Source: Corynebacterium confusum (GTDB lineage: Bacteria; Actinomycetota; Actinomycetes; Mycobacteriales; Mycobacteriaceae). From it: 64,000 bases of DNA. The DNA is taken from the NCBI RefSeq assembly GCF_030408715.1, contig NZ_CP047202.1:2275907-2339906 (forward strand), read 5' to 3'. The notes beneath the pieces were generated by a model. That model made no database searches. It was given only the letters and a program-made list of their open reading frames with translations, and was not told where the DNA came from. Made by a program: the position numbers and the translations under genes. Each line of letters starts with the position of its first letter. Within the stretch, counting starts at the first letter, position 1. This document shows, one piece after another, positions 25,662 through 34,134 of the stretch.

Positions 25662-26475
25662 CCACACCACCGCCACCGTGTCGCACGACACCACCTGGCT
25701 GTCCACTGTCGCCACGCATTTTGGAAGGCACCTGCGCGCCGCCCGCCGCGATAGCGCGGTAATTACCAATACCGTGGCTGGTCCCGTTTTGATGTTCCTG
25801 GTCATGCGGTGGCTGTTTGGCGACCTCATGGCGGCCTCGCAAGGCTCTGCCACGCTCGACGCGTTACCGCTTACCATCGCGCTCATCCTTTCCAGCGAAC
25901 TGATGAATGGCACCTCCGCCGCCGCGCAGATAATTAAGGAACGCCAACGCGGTATCACCACCCGCATCGCGACCACGCGCTACGGCACCAGCCCGGAGAT
26001 CTTCGGCCGCTGGTGTTTCGATTCCTTACGCAGCCTTATCTCCGGCTGCGCGGTGCTGCTGGCTTCCGTGGCTTCTGGCCTGCGTATTCACACGCTGGCC
26101 GGGTTTGGCTGGGTGCTGTTAGTCATCATCTTCGGCGCGGTGGTGGCCGCCTCGCTATCGGCCATGGTGGGCGCGATGTGCGCCACCCCGGAGGCCGCCA
26201 TTGGCCCGGCCCCCATCATCATGGCGGCCATGGCACTTAACGGCGGCCTCGTGCCCGTGGAGCAATTCGCTGGTGTGGTTCAACCCATCGCCCGGTGGAA
26301 TCCGCTTACCTTCGCCGCCCGCGCCGGCGCCGCCATCGACGGCACGCCAAGCGCCGAAATCCTTGCCACCGGCCAGCCCGGCACCGCAGTCTGGGCTTTC
26401 GTGGCCTGGATGGTAGCACTCACCGTAGTGCTGCTAGCCGCCGCAGCTGCGTTCCGCCGCCCCACCATGTCGTAA
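25654..26475 (+). CDS. ABC-2 type permease (DrrC-like), second
   Basis: 273 aa from the ATG at 25654, which has GGGGAGG upstream and overlaps the preceding gene by 8 bp. Six hydrophobic segments; IIKERQRGITTRIATTRYG is the cytoplasmic loop equivalent to the first permease's ENGIHDRIRATG region. It is the last gene of the three-gene exporter unit and is followed by two hairpins. Confidence 0.87.
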   Translation: MTNHTTATVSHDTTWLSTVATHFGRHLRAARRDSAVITNTVAGPVLMFLVMRWLFGDLMAASQGSATLDALPLTIALILSSELMNGTSAAAQIIKERQRGITTRIATTRYGTSPEIFGRWCFDSLRSLISGCAVLLASVASGLRIHTLAGFGWVLLVIIFGAVVAASLSAMVGAMCATPEAAIGPAPIIMAAMALNGGLVPVEQFAGVVQPIARWNPLTFAARAGAAIDGTPSAEILATGQPGTAVWAFVAWMVALTVVLLAAAAAFRRPTMS

Positions 26476-26488
26476 ATAGCGCCGGTTA

Positions 26489-26552
26489 GCGCGACAGTGC
26501 TACTTGTCGCGCGGCGGCGTCCCCAGCGGCGCGGTAGCGCTACTTGCCGCGC
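26489..26552. repeat. Two tandem hairpins after the exporter genes
   Basis: Hairpin 1 (26489-26512) has perfect 8-bp arms GCGCGACA/TGTCGCGC around GTGCTACT. Hairpin 2 (26529-26552) has arms GCGCGG/CCGCGC around a related loop. The two units are diverged direct copies 40 bp apart. There is no T-run on either side, so terminator function is uncertain. Confidence 0.5.
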
Positions 26553-26555
26553 AGG

Positions 26556-26867
26556 GCGCGCCGCCGCGATAAAGAGCTGCGAATCTTTACCCGCGGCCGC
26601 GCTAAGGCGGGTAGTGTCGCCGCCGGTTACCGGCAACCAGGCGGCCTCGCCCGGGGCTAGCTCCAGGTCGTTTACCGTGACCACACCAGAAGTAGCCAGG
26701 GCGATGGCCGGTCCGGGAAGCTGCGTGGAAACCGTGGTGCCGGCGGGCAAATCGTAGCGGGTCACCGCAAACTCCTGCACCGGCAGCGGGTACTCTACTA
26801 CCGTCGCGGTGTTGGGCGCGGCATCGGCAACAGCGGCGCTCTCCGCGCCTGCACCATCGCCCAGGGA
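26556..26867 (-). pseudogene. manA: Mannose-6-phosphate isomerase (manA), 3' remnant
   Basis: About 104 codons read as the C-terminal cupin of class I phosphomannose isomerase: PVQEFAVTRYDLPAG, LPGPAIALATSGVVTVND, LELAPGEAAWLPVT and SQLFIAA. The normal stop after the final strand is absent, because the frame runs on into the hairpin region. Upstream, the frame joins IS110 DNA at about 26868, so the catalytic N-terminal three quarters are missing. GC content is high, like the core genome. It is either a piece of the host manA displaced by IS rearrangements or a remnant carried with the island. Confidence 0.7.
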
Positions 26868-27587
26868 GGTGTTCCTATATAGTTTGTCAATTCCGTGGGT
26901 GAGTTTGTTGGGGGGTGTGAAGGGTTTCTGCTTTTCCTTGTGGATGTTGTTTTCGGGCACGGTGAGGAGCCGATTGGGCTTGCTGTGCAATCGGCTTGAG
27001 GTGAGGGTCTGTTGGTTCTAGGCTGCTGCGGCCTCCTGGACTGTGGAGATGTCTCGGTAGAGCTCGCCGTTTCGCATCATGGCGAAGAGAACGTTGAGGC
27101 GCCGGCGTGCGAGTGCGACGACTGCGGCGTTGTGTCTTTTGCCTTCTTTGCGTTTTCGTTCATAGAATTGCCGGGAACGCTCGTGGAATCTGATCGATGC
27201 AAAAGACGATTGCCATAGGGCGTTCTTTAATTTTTTGTTGCCAGTCCGGTTAGGCGAATTCGACATGATAGACGTTCCTGACTGATTCGTCCGCGGTGAT
27301 AGCCCTGCATAGGATGCTAGGTGCGCTGCATCGGGGAAGTCGGACATATCGCCAACAGTCATGAGGATCTGCGCTGCGCTACGCGGGCCGATACCAGGCA
27401 TGGATAAAAGAATCTCGGTCTGCGGAATGTCCTGAATCAGCTTGAGTACCTGCGCTTCGATTTCTTTACGATGCTCGAGTTTGGTTAGTGCATCTGTGGC
27501 GGACATTGCTACGCCAAGTTCGGCGTATTCTGCGCCGGCAATGGATACGGTCTGTTCGTGGATGGCAGCAAGCGAGCGTGTCAAGTT
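26868..27587 (-). mobile_element. IS110-family element, partial
   Basis: It consists of a noncoding end (26868-27017, lower in GC, starting at the manA junction) and the C-terminal part of the transposase. The other end is missing: the IS256-family inverted repeat begins at 27588. IS110 elements have no terminal repeats to fix the left boundary, so that edge is inferred from the end of manA similarity. Confidence 0.7.
27018..27587 (-). pseudogene. IS110-family transposase, C-terminal part
   Basis: About 189 residues ending in TAG at 27018. It has the helix-hairpin-helix LLSMPGIGPRSAAQIL and the Transposase_20 serine region HLASYAGLSPRTNQSG, then the basic tail RRRLNVLFAMMRNGELY. The N-terminal DEDD catalytic domain is absent because the frame runs into the IS256 element. 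The apparent TTG start at 27584 is an artefact. It cannot transpose on its own. Confidence 0.88.
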
Positions 27588-28994
27588 GTTTGTGTGTGGG
27601 GCTGGGTTTATAGGTATTTGTCGAAGCGGTCGGGGTAGGCCACGGCCATTTGATTGATGGCTTGTTTCCAGCCGGAAACCCGGGCTCCTTCCATAAGCCT
27701 GCCGGCTGTTCTTGAGACTCGTTTGCCCTGCTTCGCCCTCTTTGCAGCTCGTTTGTCTTCAATATTGCAGATCATCAACCACAGTGTTTTAAGCGCTGAT
27801 TCATCGTTGGTGAACTGCACCCTGTTGCGAGTAGCTTTACGCAGCTCGTTGTTAAACGACTCAATGGAATTCGTCGTATAGATAACCTTTCTGGCCGCTG
27901 GCGGGAACTGCAGAAACGGGACAAACCGGCCCCACGCGTCCTGCCAGACCTTGACTGAGCGGGGATATTTTTCTCCCAATTCAGAGGCTTCAAATTCGTC
28001 CAAAGCAGCACGGGCTGTGGGTTCATCCGCAGCGGTGTAAATCTTTTTTAACGCCGCCGATACACCCCGACGATCCCCGTAGGCTACCCACCGGTTCGCG
28101 GCACGAATCAGGTGCACGATACAGGTTTGCACCATCGAGTTCGGCCAGGTTGCCTCCACTGCTTCTGGTAGGCCTTTGAGCCCGTCACAGCAGACGATAA
28201 AGACGTCTTTGACCCCACGATTAGCCAGGTTAGAGCACACCTGCGCCCAGAATGAGGCGCCTTCTTCTTTGGCAATCCACAATCCGAGGATGTGTTTGAT
28301 TCCGTCAAGGTCCACCCCGATTGCCATGTACGCGGACTTGTTGACAACCCGGCCGCCGTCACGGACTTTAATGCGTAGTGCGTCCAGGAACACCACGGGG
28401 TAGAACTCGTCTAGCTGGCGGTTTTGCCAGACCATGACTTCATCCAAGACGGCGTCAGTAACTGCAGAAATCGTCTCATGGGAAATATCAACCCGCATCG
28501 CAGTTGCCATGTGGTGTTGGATATCCCTAATGGTCATCCCACCGGCGTACAAGCTGATGATCATGTCATCGACATCGGTCAAACGCCTCGAGCCTTTAGG
28601 GACCATAGTTGGCAAGAATGTTCCAGCCCGATCCCTAGGGATATCAACGGTAACTGGCCCGTAGTTAGAATCCACGGTTTTTGGGTAGGTTCCGTTGCGG
28701 TGATTGTCTGTCCCAGCTGCAGCTTTAGCTGCTCTATCGCCGGACTCGTAGCCAAGGTGAGCATCCATCTCAGCGTTTAATCCCCTAGTAATCGAGGCTT
28801 GTAGCATGCCCCGAACTAGGTCATTGGCATCCGTTGTCGATGTGCCTAGGTCATCAATGAGTTTCGCGATTTCAGGGTTAGCAAGCAGCTTCTTTTCAAT
28901 CGCATCAATCTTGGCCTTATCAGCCGGATCTCGTCTCGTCACAGTAGTCATTCTGGTCCATCTCCTCATGCGGGTTAGGTTCCCACACACAAAC
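27588..28994 (-). mobile_element. IS256-family (mutator) insertion sequence, about 1.4 kb
   Basis: Matching 13-bp ends GTTTGTGTGTGGG at 27588-27600 and its reverse complement at 28982-28994 enclose one transposase gene. No 8-bp target duplication is apparent in the flanks. One side is a cut IS110 and the other a cut IS1249, so sequence was lost around the insertion. The outer limit could be 1-3 bp different. Confidence 0.85.
27608..28951 (-). CDS. IS256-family transposase
   Basis: 447 aa from the ATG at 28951, with GGAG about 10 bp upstream. A mutator-type DDE transposase with catalytic Asp in FLDALRIKV, Asp in VCCDGLKGLPEAV and Glu in YTTNSIESFNNELRKATR, plus the C/H motif TCIVHLIRAA. Full family length with all catalytic residues, so probably functional. 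The gene fills the element between its repeats. Confidence 0.93.
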   Translation of the reverse strand: MTTVTRRDPADKAKIDAIEKKLLANPEIAKLIDDLGTSTTDANDLVRGMLQASITRGLNAEMDAHLGYESGDRAAKAAAGTDNHRNGTYPKTVDSNYGPVTVDIPRDRAGTFLPTMVPKGSRRLTDVDDMIISLYAGGMTIRDIQHHMATAMRVDISHETISAVTDAVLDEVMVWQNRQLDEFYPVVFLDALRIKVRDGGRVVNKSAYMAIGVDLDGIKHILGLWIAKEEGASFWAQVCSNLANRGVKDVFIVCCDGLKGLPEAVEATWPNSMVQTCIVHLIRAANRWVAYGDRRGVSAALKKIYTAADEPTARAALDEFEASELGEKYPRSVKVWQDAWGRFVPFLQFPPAARKVIYTTNSIESFNNELRKATRNRVQFTNDESALKTLWLMICNIEDKRAAKRAKQGKRVSRTAGRLMEGARVSGWKQAINQMAVAYPDRFDKYL

Positions 28995-30245
28995 CATCAG
29001 ACACTCTCACCGACCACGATGCCCCGTATGTGCTGGGCAAATGAAGAAAAACGGCACCACATCCAAAGGAACAACACGATGGCGGTGCAAAAGCCCCAAC
29101 TGCGGCAACTCAACGACACGCACCCGCACCGATCTGAGCCACACCCGCGACTTCAAAGCCTTCCACTCCTACATCACGTGCACCGCAACACTGGCTGAAG
29201 TAGCCCGCCAGCAAGGAGTAAGCAGATGGACGCTTGATCGCCGGTTTACACCGTTTTGGCTCATAGAGGTACCCAACCCCGGTGAGCCTCACCGCGTCTA
29301 CGATCAGATCTTCATCGACGGCACATATACCGCTGCCGGGTGCTTGCTCGTCGCCGCAAGCTATGACCATGTCATCGCCTGGCATTGGGCAAAAAGCGAA
29401 ACCGCCCACGCCTACACGCAGCTTTTAAACAAGATCGCAGAACCCTTATGCGTTGTCCTTGACGGCGGGCAAGGCGCCTACACCGCTATCAAAGCGTGCT
29501 GGCCCAATGCACAGATCCAGCGCTGTGTGGTCCATGCCCAGCGCGTTATCCGTCGCTACACCACCTCTAAACCACGCACCAGCGCAGGCCAAGCCATTTA
29601 CGCGCTCGCGTTGAAGTTGACGCGGATCACCACCATGGAACAGGCCCGCGAATGGACTCTGAACTTGCACGATTTCGGGGTCGTCTATGCCAGTTTCCTC
29701 AACGAGAAAACACCGGTGCCGAAGGAACGCAGAACCCTCAACCACCGGTGGGAATGGACCCACCTGCGGGTACGCAAGGCCTACAATTCGCTGTTGCACC
29801 TCTCGCGGAAGGGGTGGTTGTTTACCTATCTGCAGCCACCACCGCACGCGCTCGAACCAGGCCGGTGGGCCGCAACTACCAACAGTCTGGAAGGCGGAGT
29901 CAACGCGCAACTCAAACGACTCGCCGACGCTCACCGCGGCAGGACAGGAGAGCGCCAACGCACAATGCTCGAGTGGTACCTCCACTCCAAAACGCAGCTG
30001 CCTGACGATCCCCTAGGAATCGCCAGGCAGTGCAATTTCGGGCAAGACCAACTCGCCAAAGTCAACAATCTTGCCGAAGAAGACCACAACAAAGCCGACC
30101 AGGAAACAGGCCGACCAGCCTTCTACGACAACGCTATCCCAACCGAATACAACCACTCCATCGGAATCAGGAAAGGACCCTTCAAATAAAAATGCGCCCG
30201 ACGGCGACACGCCGACCGGACACACTTTTTGCTACTTAACCCACC
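28995..30245 (+). mobile_element. IS1249-family element, 5' end removed
   Basis: It starts abruptly at the IS256 repeat and runs to about 30245, where core DNA (the VanW-like gene) begins. The distal noncoding part has a GACGGCG/CGCCG-type hairpin at about 30200 and a CACTTTTTGCTACTTAACCC-like end. No matching left repeat remains, so the element is not mobile by itself. The right edge is approximate. Confidence 0.65.
28996..30189 (+). pseudogene. IS1249-family transposase missing its start codon
   Basis: The frame is open upstream of the ATG at 29041 and encodes a zinc-finger half (RPRCPVCAGQ) that pairs with RWRCKSPNC further on. The ATG is therefore internal, and the true start was removed by the IS256 junction. 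The DDE residues are all visible: FIDGTYTAAG, VVLDGGQGAYTAIKACW and TTNSLEGGVNAQL. About 397 codons remain, near full length. Translation from 29041 would give a protein of 382 aa without its zinc knuckle. Confidence 0.78.
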
Positions 30246-30261
30246 CAGGGTTGCCGACTGC

Positions 30262-31959
30262 CTAACTGCAGGTGACGATCGGCTGCGGGTCGTAGACCGT
30301 GGTGGTGGTTTCCCGGGAGATCTCCTGCCCGCTCAGGTTGCGGATGACGCGCGTGTCCGAGGTGGTGAAGCCCGGCGCGCCTGACGACGGCGAGCAATCG
30401 TCGGCATCGACCTGCTTGGGCTGCGGCTGGGTCTGAGCCCAGCGGCCGTTGTTGATGGATTCGACCTCGACGGTCTTGGTTCCCTTGAGCTGCACGGTGA
30501 TTTCGCTGTTGCTGTAGCTAGTCGAAATCATCACTGGGTGCTCGGAGTTGTTGGTGAACTGCAGGTCGATAGCACCCTCGTACACGGTGGCCTCGCGGCC
30601 GGCCGGGTAGCGCGAGATGTAGTAGGAGTGCGGGGTGTGGGCGGTATCTTCCATGCCCGCAAAATAGGCGGCGTTGTACAAGGTGGTGGCGAACTGGGAG
30701 ATACCGCCGCCGACGGCCTCACCCGCGCGGCCGTCGATGATGATGCCGGACTCGACATAGCCCTGCGCGGTGCCGCGCGGGCCGGTGTAGCCGTTGAGCG
30801 AGAAGGTCTCGCCTGGGGCGAGGAAGGCACCGTTGACCTGGTCGGCCACGCGCTTGATGTTCTGCCCCGACGCGCCAGAGAAGCCGCTGGTGGTGAACTC
30901 CCCGATGACGTCGTCGAAGCTGGCGTTTTCGGCCTGCTCGGTGGTGAACGTGGCGGGCTCGTCGCGATACTCGGCGTCCCACTCGCGGTCCTTGTTGTCC
31001 TTGACGCGCTCGTCAAAGCCGTCCATGGTCTTGTCCCAGTCGATGACCACGCCGTCGCGGTGCGGGGTGACCTGCTTGGAACCGCCGGCAAAGGAGATAG
31101 TGGCGTTCTGCTTGACCTGGACCGAAGGCTTGAGGCCCTCCCCAATCATTTCCTGGGCGCGCTCGTTGTTGATCTTCAGCTCCAGCTTGCCGTCGTGGGG
31201 CTCAATCGTGACGAACTTTTCGATCTCCTCCGAGGTGATGCGGGACTCGACGTCGTCGCGGCCGCGGGTGACGAGATCGCCAGCCACAGCGTCGGCGGCG
31301 TCGCCCTCGGCCATCTTTTCCACCTCGTCCTGGGTGATGGCGGGCTCGATTTCCTCCGCGTCCACCTCGACACCCTCGGGGTTAACCCACCCCTCTGAGA
31401 CCTCCGTGGCCAGCTCCTCGCGGTCGACGGACTGGCCGGTCACGGCGTCGGTGACGTTAACCTTGCCGCCGGCGAGATTAATCGCACCGTCCTTGGGCTC
31501 GACGGTCAGGTCTTGGTTGAGGCGATCGACGGTGGGCTGGAATGCAGCCTCGTCAACGTCGGTGTTCACGTCGTATTCGCGCTGGGGCGCGAAGAAGCTG
31601 TAGACGCGGGCGAACGGGTTGAGGGAAGCGTTCTCGATGCCGTCCACGGCTTTCTTAAAGTCCATCCGCAGGCCGACCTCGTGGGGGATGAACTCCGTGG
31701 TCTTTGCCCCGGCGGTGACCGTCACGGGCTGGTTTTCCACGTCCCCGAGCTCGTCCTCCAGTTTCGCCACGGCGTCGCGGCGTTCCATGTTGGAAATATC
31801 TACTCCACCGACGGAGACGGCCCGGGGCGTCTTGCCTTGGTTCGCCACGACATCCATGGCGTAGGCAACGCCCGCGATGACGAAAAGGCCGACCAAGATG
31901 CCCAGGGCAATGGCCCAACCCTTCACTCCGCGTTTTCCGTTCGCTTTACTCACACGCAC
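30262..31959 (-). CDS. VanW-family membrane-anchored protein with peptidoglycan-binding-type repeats
   Basis: 565 aa with a GTG start at 31959; a second GTG at 31953 is as good. A short basic N-terminus and one membrane segment (residues about 14-36) precede extracytoplasmic repeats of the PG_binding_4 type (EFIPHEVGLRMDFKKAVDGI; VTPHRDGVVIDWDKTMDGF). The C-terminal VanW domain has FNLNGYTGPRG-like SLNGYTGPRGTAQGYVESG, GGGISQFATTLYNAAYFAG and SYYISRYPAGREATVYEG. The molecular function of VanW is unknown; a cell-wall role is likely. First core gene right of the island. Confidence 0.88.
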   Translation of the reverse strand: MRVSKANGKRGVKGWAIALGILVGLFVIAGVAYAMDVVANQGKTPRAVSVGGVDISNMERRDAVAKLEDELGDVENQPVTVTAGAKTTEFIPHEVGLRMDFKKAVDGIENASLNPFARVYSFFAPQREYDVNTDVDEAAFQPTVDRLNQDLTVEPKDGAINLAGGKVNVTDAVTGQSVDREELATEVSEGWVNPEGVEVDAEEIEPAITQDEVEKMAEGDAADAVAGDLVTRGRDDVESRITSEEIEKFVTIEPHDGKLELKINNERAQEMIGEGLKPSVQVKQNATISFAGGSKQVTPHRDGVVIDWDKTMDGFDERVKDNKDREWDAEYRDEPATFTTEQAENASFDDVIGEFTTSGFSGASGQNIKRVADQVNGAFLAPGETFSLNGYTGPRGTAQGYVESGIIIDGRAGEAVGGGISQFATTLYNAAYFAGMEDTAHTPHSYYISRYPAGREATVYEGAIDLQFTNNSEHPVMISTSYSNSEITVQLKGTKTVEVESINNGRWAQTQPQPKQVDADDCSPSSGAPGFTTSDTRVIRNLSGQEISRETTTTVYDPQPIVTCS

Positions 31960-32011
31960 TACAGTAATGGCTTACCGGCCCTAATTCCTAGTCAGGAGGC
32001 CTAAAATATTA

Positions 32012-33349
32012 TCAAGACAACCGCGCCGGGCGGGTAAGAGGACACCGGGGGTGACACATGTAGCGGCCTCGGCGGCTACTCCGCGGGGGAGCCGCCCCGG
32101 GACCCGCGCCTGGGGCCGGCTCGGGCTCCGTATGAGATTCGGCCACGCGCAGGGCGGATTCGGCCACCCGCTCGGGCGGGAGTTGGCCGCCATCCACGGC
32201 CGCTTCCAGGTGGTTTAGGACGATCTGGAAATCCACGGCAGTCGACCATAGCGCCTGGTCCGCGCCGGCGGCCAGGGAAGCAGTGACGGCTTCCTCCGGG
32301 GACATCTGGTCCGTAATCGCCTTCATGCCGGTGAGATCATCGGTATAGGTCAGGCCGCGGAAACCGGCGTGCTCGCGCAGCAGCCCGTAGGCGTGGTTGT
32401 TGAGACTGGCCGGGGTGACCCCGTCGCCCAGACCCGGCACCACCAGGTGCCCCACCATGACCCCGGCGCCCGGCGATTGGGGCAGCGCGACATCGAAGGG
32501 CACTAGGTCGTAGCCCACCAGCTGGTCCAGCGGCGGGGTGGTTGCCATTCCTTGGTGCGTGTCCCCGCTGGCACGGCCATGCCCCGGGTAGTGCTTAAAC
32601 ACCGGCCGTACCCCGGCGTTGTGCAGGCCCCGGGCAAAAGCGGCGCCGAGCTCACCCGCGGCGGCCGGATCCGGGGAGAAGGAACGGTCACCCACCACGT
32701 TCAGGCCACCACCGTCGAGGTCGATAACCGGGGCGAAGTCCACGGTAATGCCGTGGGCGGACAGGATCTGGCCCACCGCGAAGCCCTGGCGCTCGGCCTC
32801 GGCGGTGCCGCCCGCGGCCATGTCCCGCGGGGTCGGGAAATCCCCCAGGATTTCCGAGAAACGCTGGACCCGTCCTCCCTCAAAATCGATGGAGACATCA
32901 AAGTCGCGACCGACCGCCGCGCGCAAGGCGTGGATATCCCGCCCCGGGGTCCGCAGCAGCTCTGGATCCGCCCAGCTGGTGATGAAGATACCGCCGGCCC
33001 CGGCCTTGAGCTTCGCCAGCGCGTCGTCGTAGTTGACCACTCCCGGCATCAGCAACGAGGCGAGCTGCTCGCGCCGGGTGGCGGGCAGCTGCACCGCCGG
33101 TGCCGTTTCCGGCTGACTCGTGGGAGAGCTCGTCTGCGGGGCCGAGGAACTCGCTATAGTTTCACTGCTGGCCACACCAGCCGGGGGCGCGGCCCGCTCC
33201 GCCTCGTCCGACGAGCAGGCGCTGAGCGCGCCACCACCGGCCACGACGGCTACCACGGCAACCAGCGCGACCCGCGCACACGGGCCACTGATGCGGGTGC
33301 CAGCGGGCAGGCGACGACGCCACTGCGCGGGCCGGGGAAACGGAATCAT
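32012..33349 (-). CDS. lpqI: GH3 beta-N-acetylglucosaminidase lipoprotein (NagZ/LpqI-like)
   Basis: 445 aa. A signal peptide ends in the lipobox LSAC (Cys45), followed by a Ser/Thr/Pro-rich linker to about residue 85 and a family 3 glycoside hydrolase domain. The NagZ markers are present: KHYPGHGRASGDTH (about 252-265), supplying the acid/base His, and TYTDDLTGMKAI (nucleophile Asp at about 337-338). It removes GlcNAc from muropeptides at the outer face of the membrane. The C-terminal ~40 residues are an arginine/proline-rich tail of unknown value. It is the orthologue, by order and sequence, of Rv0237 LpqI. Confidence 0.9.
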   Translation of the reverse strand: MIPFPRPAQWRRRLPAGTRISGPCARVALVAVVAVVAGGGALSACSSDEAERAAPPAGVASSETIASSSAPQTSSPTSQPETAPAVQLPATRREQLASLLMPGVVNYDDALAKLKAGAGGIFITSWADPELLRTPGRDIHALRAAVGRDFDVSIDFEGGRVQRFSEILGDFPTPRDMAAGGTAEAERQGFAVGQILSAHGITVDFAPVIDLDGGGLNVVGDRSFSPDPAAAGELGAAFARGLHNAGVRPVFKHYPGHGRASGDTHQGMATTPPLDQLVGYDLVPFDVALPQSPGAGVMVGHLVVPGLGDGVTPASLNNHAYGLLREHAGFRGLTYTDDLTGMKAITDQMSPEEAVTASLAAGADQALWSTAVDFQIVLNHLEAAVDGGQLPPERVAESALRVAESHTEPEPAPGAGPGAAPPRSSRRGRYMCHPRCPLTRPARLS

Positions 33350-33409
33350 GGCCTATATTCTGCCATTAGTCAGCCACATCACGCCCGAATGCCTACTAAG
33401 ATGGCGGGC

Positions 33410-33916
33410 ATGAGTAACGGCCAAACCATGTTAATTGCGTTCGACGGCTCGGAGCGCGCCGCCTGCGCCATGCAGCAAGCCGCTCAGCTGCTGCGCCCCA
33501 GCACGGTGGAGATCCTCACCGCCTGGGAGCCGGCCGCCCGCCAGGCTGCCCGTGCGGTTAGCCGCACCGGCCTGCACCAGTCGACGGTCTCCCCGGAGGC
33601 CACCGAGGAAGACCCAGCCTACGAGGAGGCGCTGGCCATCTGCCGCCACGGCGTCGAGGTGGCCGAGGGGCTCGGCCTGGCGGGACGCGCCCACCTAGTC
33701 GAATCCGCCACGACTATCGCCTCCGCGATCGTGGATGCCGCACAGGAGCTGGACGTGGACGTCATCGTCACCGGTACCCGCGCGCTGACGGGCTTCCGCT
33801 CCTGGTGGACTAACTCCACCGCGGACCAGATCGTGCGCAACGCCGGCATCCCGGTCTTTATCGTCCCGCCGGAAAACGACGAGGACGAAGAAGATGACCC
33901 GGAGTACTTCGAGTAG
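33410..33916 (+). CDS. Universal stress protein (UspA family), single domain
   Basis: 168 aa from the ATG at 33410; ATGs at 33389 and 33401 are in frame and possible. LIAFDGSERAACAM at the N-terminus and VDVIVTGTRALTGFRSWWTNSTADQIVRNAGIPVFIVP at the end follow the Usp fold. The nucleotide-binding loop appears as G-T-R followed by G-F-R rather than the strict G2xG9xGS/T, so ATP binding is uncertain. A very acidic C-terminal tail (DEDEEDDPEYFE) is unusual. It is divergent from the GH3 lipoprotein gene. Confidence 0.88.
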   Translation: MSNGQTMLIAFDGSERAACAMQQAAQLLRPSTVEILTAWEPAARQAARAVSRTGLHQSTVSPEATEEDPAYEEALAICRHGVEVAEGLGLAGRAHLVESATTIASAIVDAAQELDVDVIVTGTRALTGFRSWWTNSTADQIVRNAGIPVFIVPPENDEDEEDDPEYFE

Positions 33917-33934
33917 CTGCTAGGATTTGGTCCC

Positions 33935-34132
33935 ATGGCAGTAGAATCCGACTCTTTGACAAAGCGCACGCTGGGCCCGGCCGTCGGCAGCGCCGTGGTC
34001 GGCCTGGTGCTCGGCGTGGTCACCATCGTGGGGATCGCACAGTTCAGCGACGCTGATACGGTGCCTTCCGGCCACGCGGTGCCGGCCGATGACGCCGTGT
34101 TGGGCGGGCCTGAGTACGGCTCCCGTCAGTAG
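33935..34132 (+). CDS. DUF2613 small membrane protein
   Basis: 65 aa with one membrane segment (SAVVGLVLGVVTIVGIAQF, about residues 18-36) and a short polar C-terminus. It is the orthologue of mycobacterial Rv0236A, which likewise sits directly before aftD. Here the aftD GTG starts 2 bp after its stop, so the two are surely co-translated. No biochemical function is established; an accessory role with AftD is a reasonable guess. Confidence 0.85.
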   Translation: MAVESDSLTKRTLGPAVGSAVVGLVLGVVTIVGIAQFSDADTVPSGHAVPADDAVLGGPEYGSRQ

Positions 34133-34134
34133 CC

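Noticed and set aside
26280..26990. A 236-residue minus-strand protein spanning the manA remnant
   Set aside because: Only the middle part resembles a protein family. The N-terminal part is IS110 end DNA and the C-terminal part is antisense to the permease.
32552..33409. N-terminal extension of the universal stress protein
   Set aside because: Antisense to the GH3 lipoprotein gene; Usp homology begins only at the ATG near 33410.
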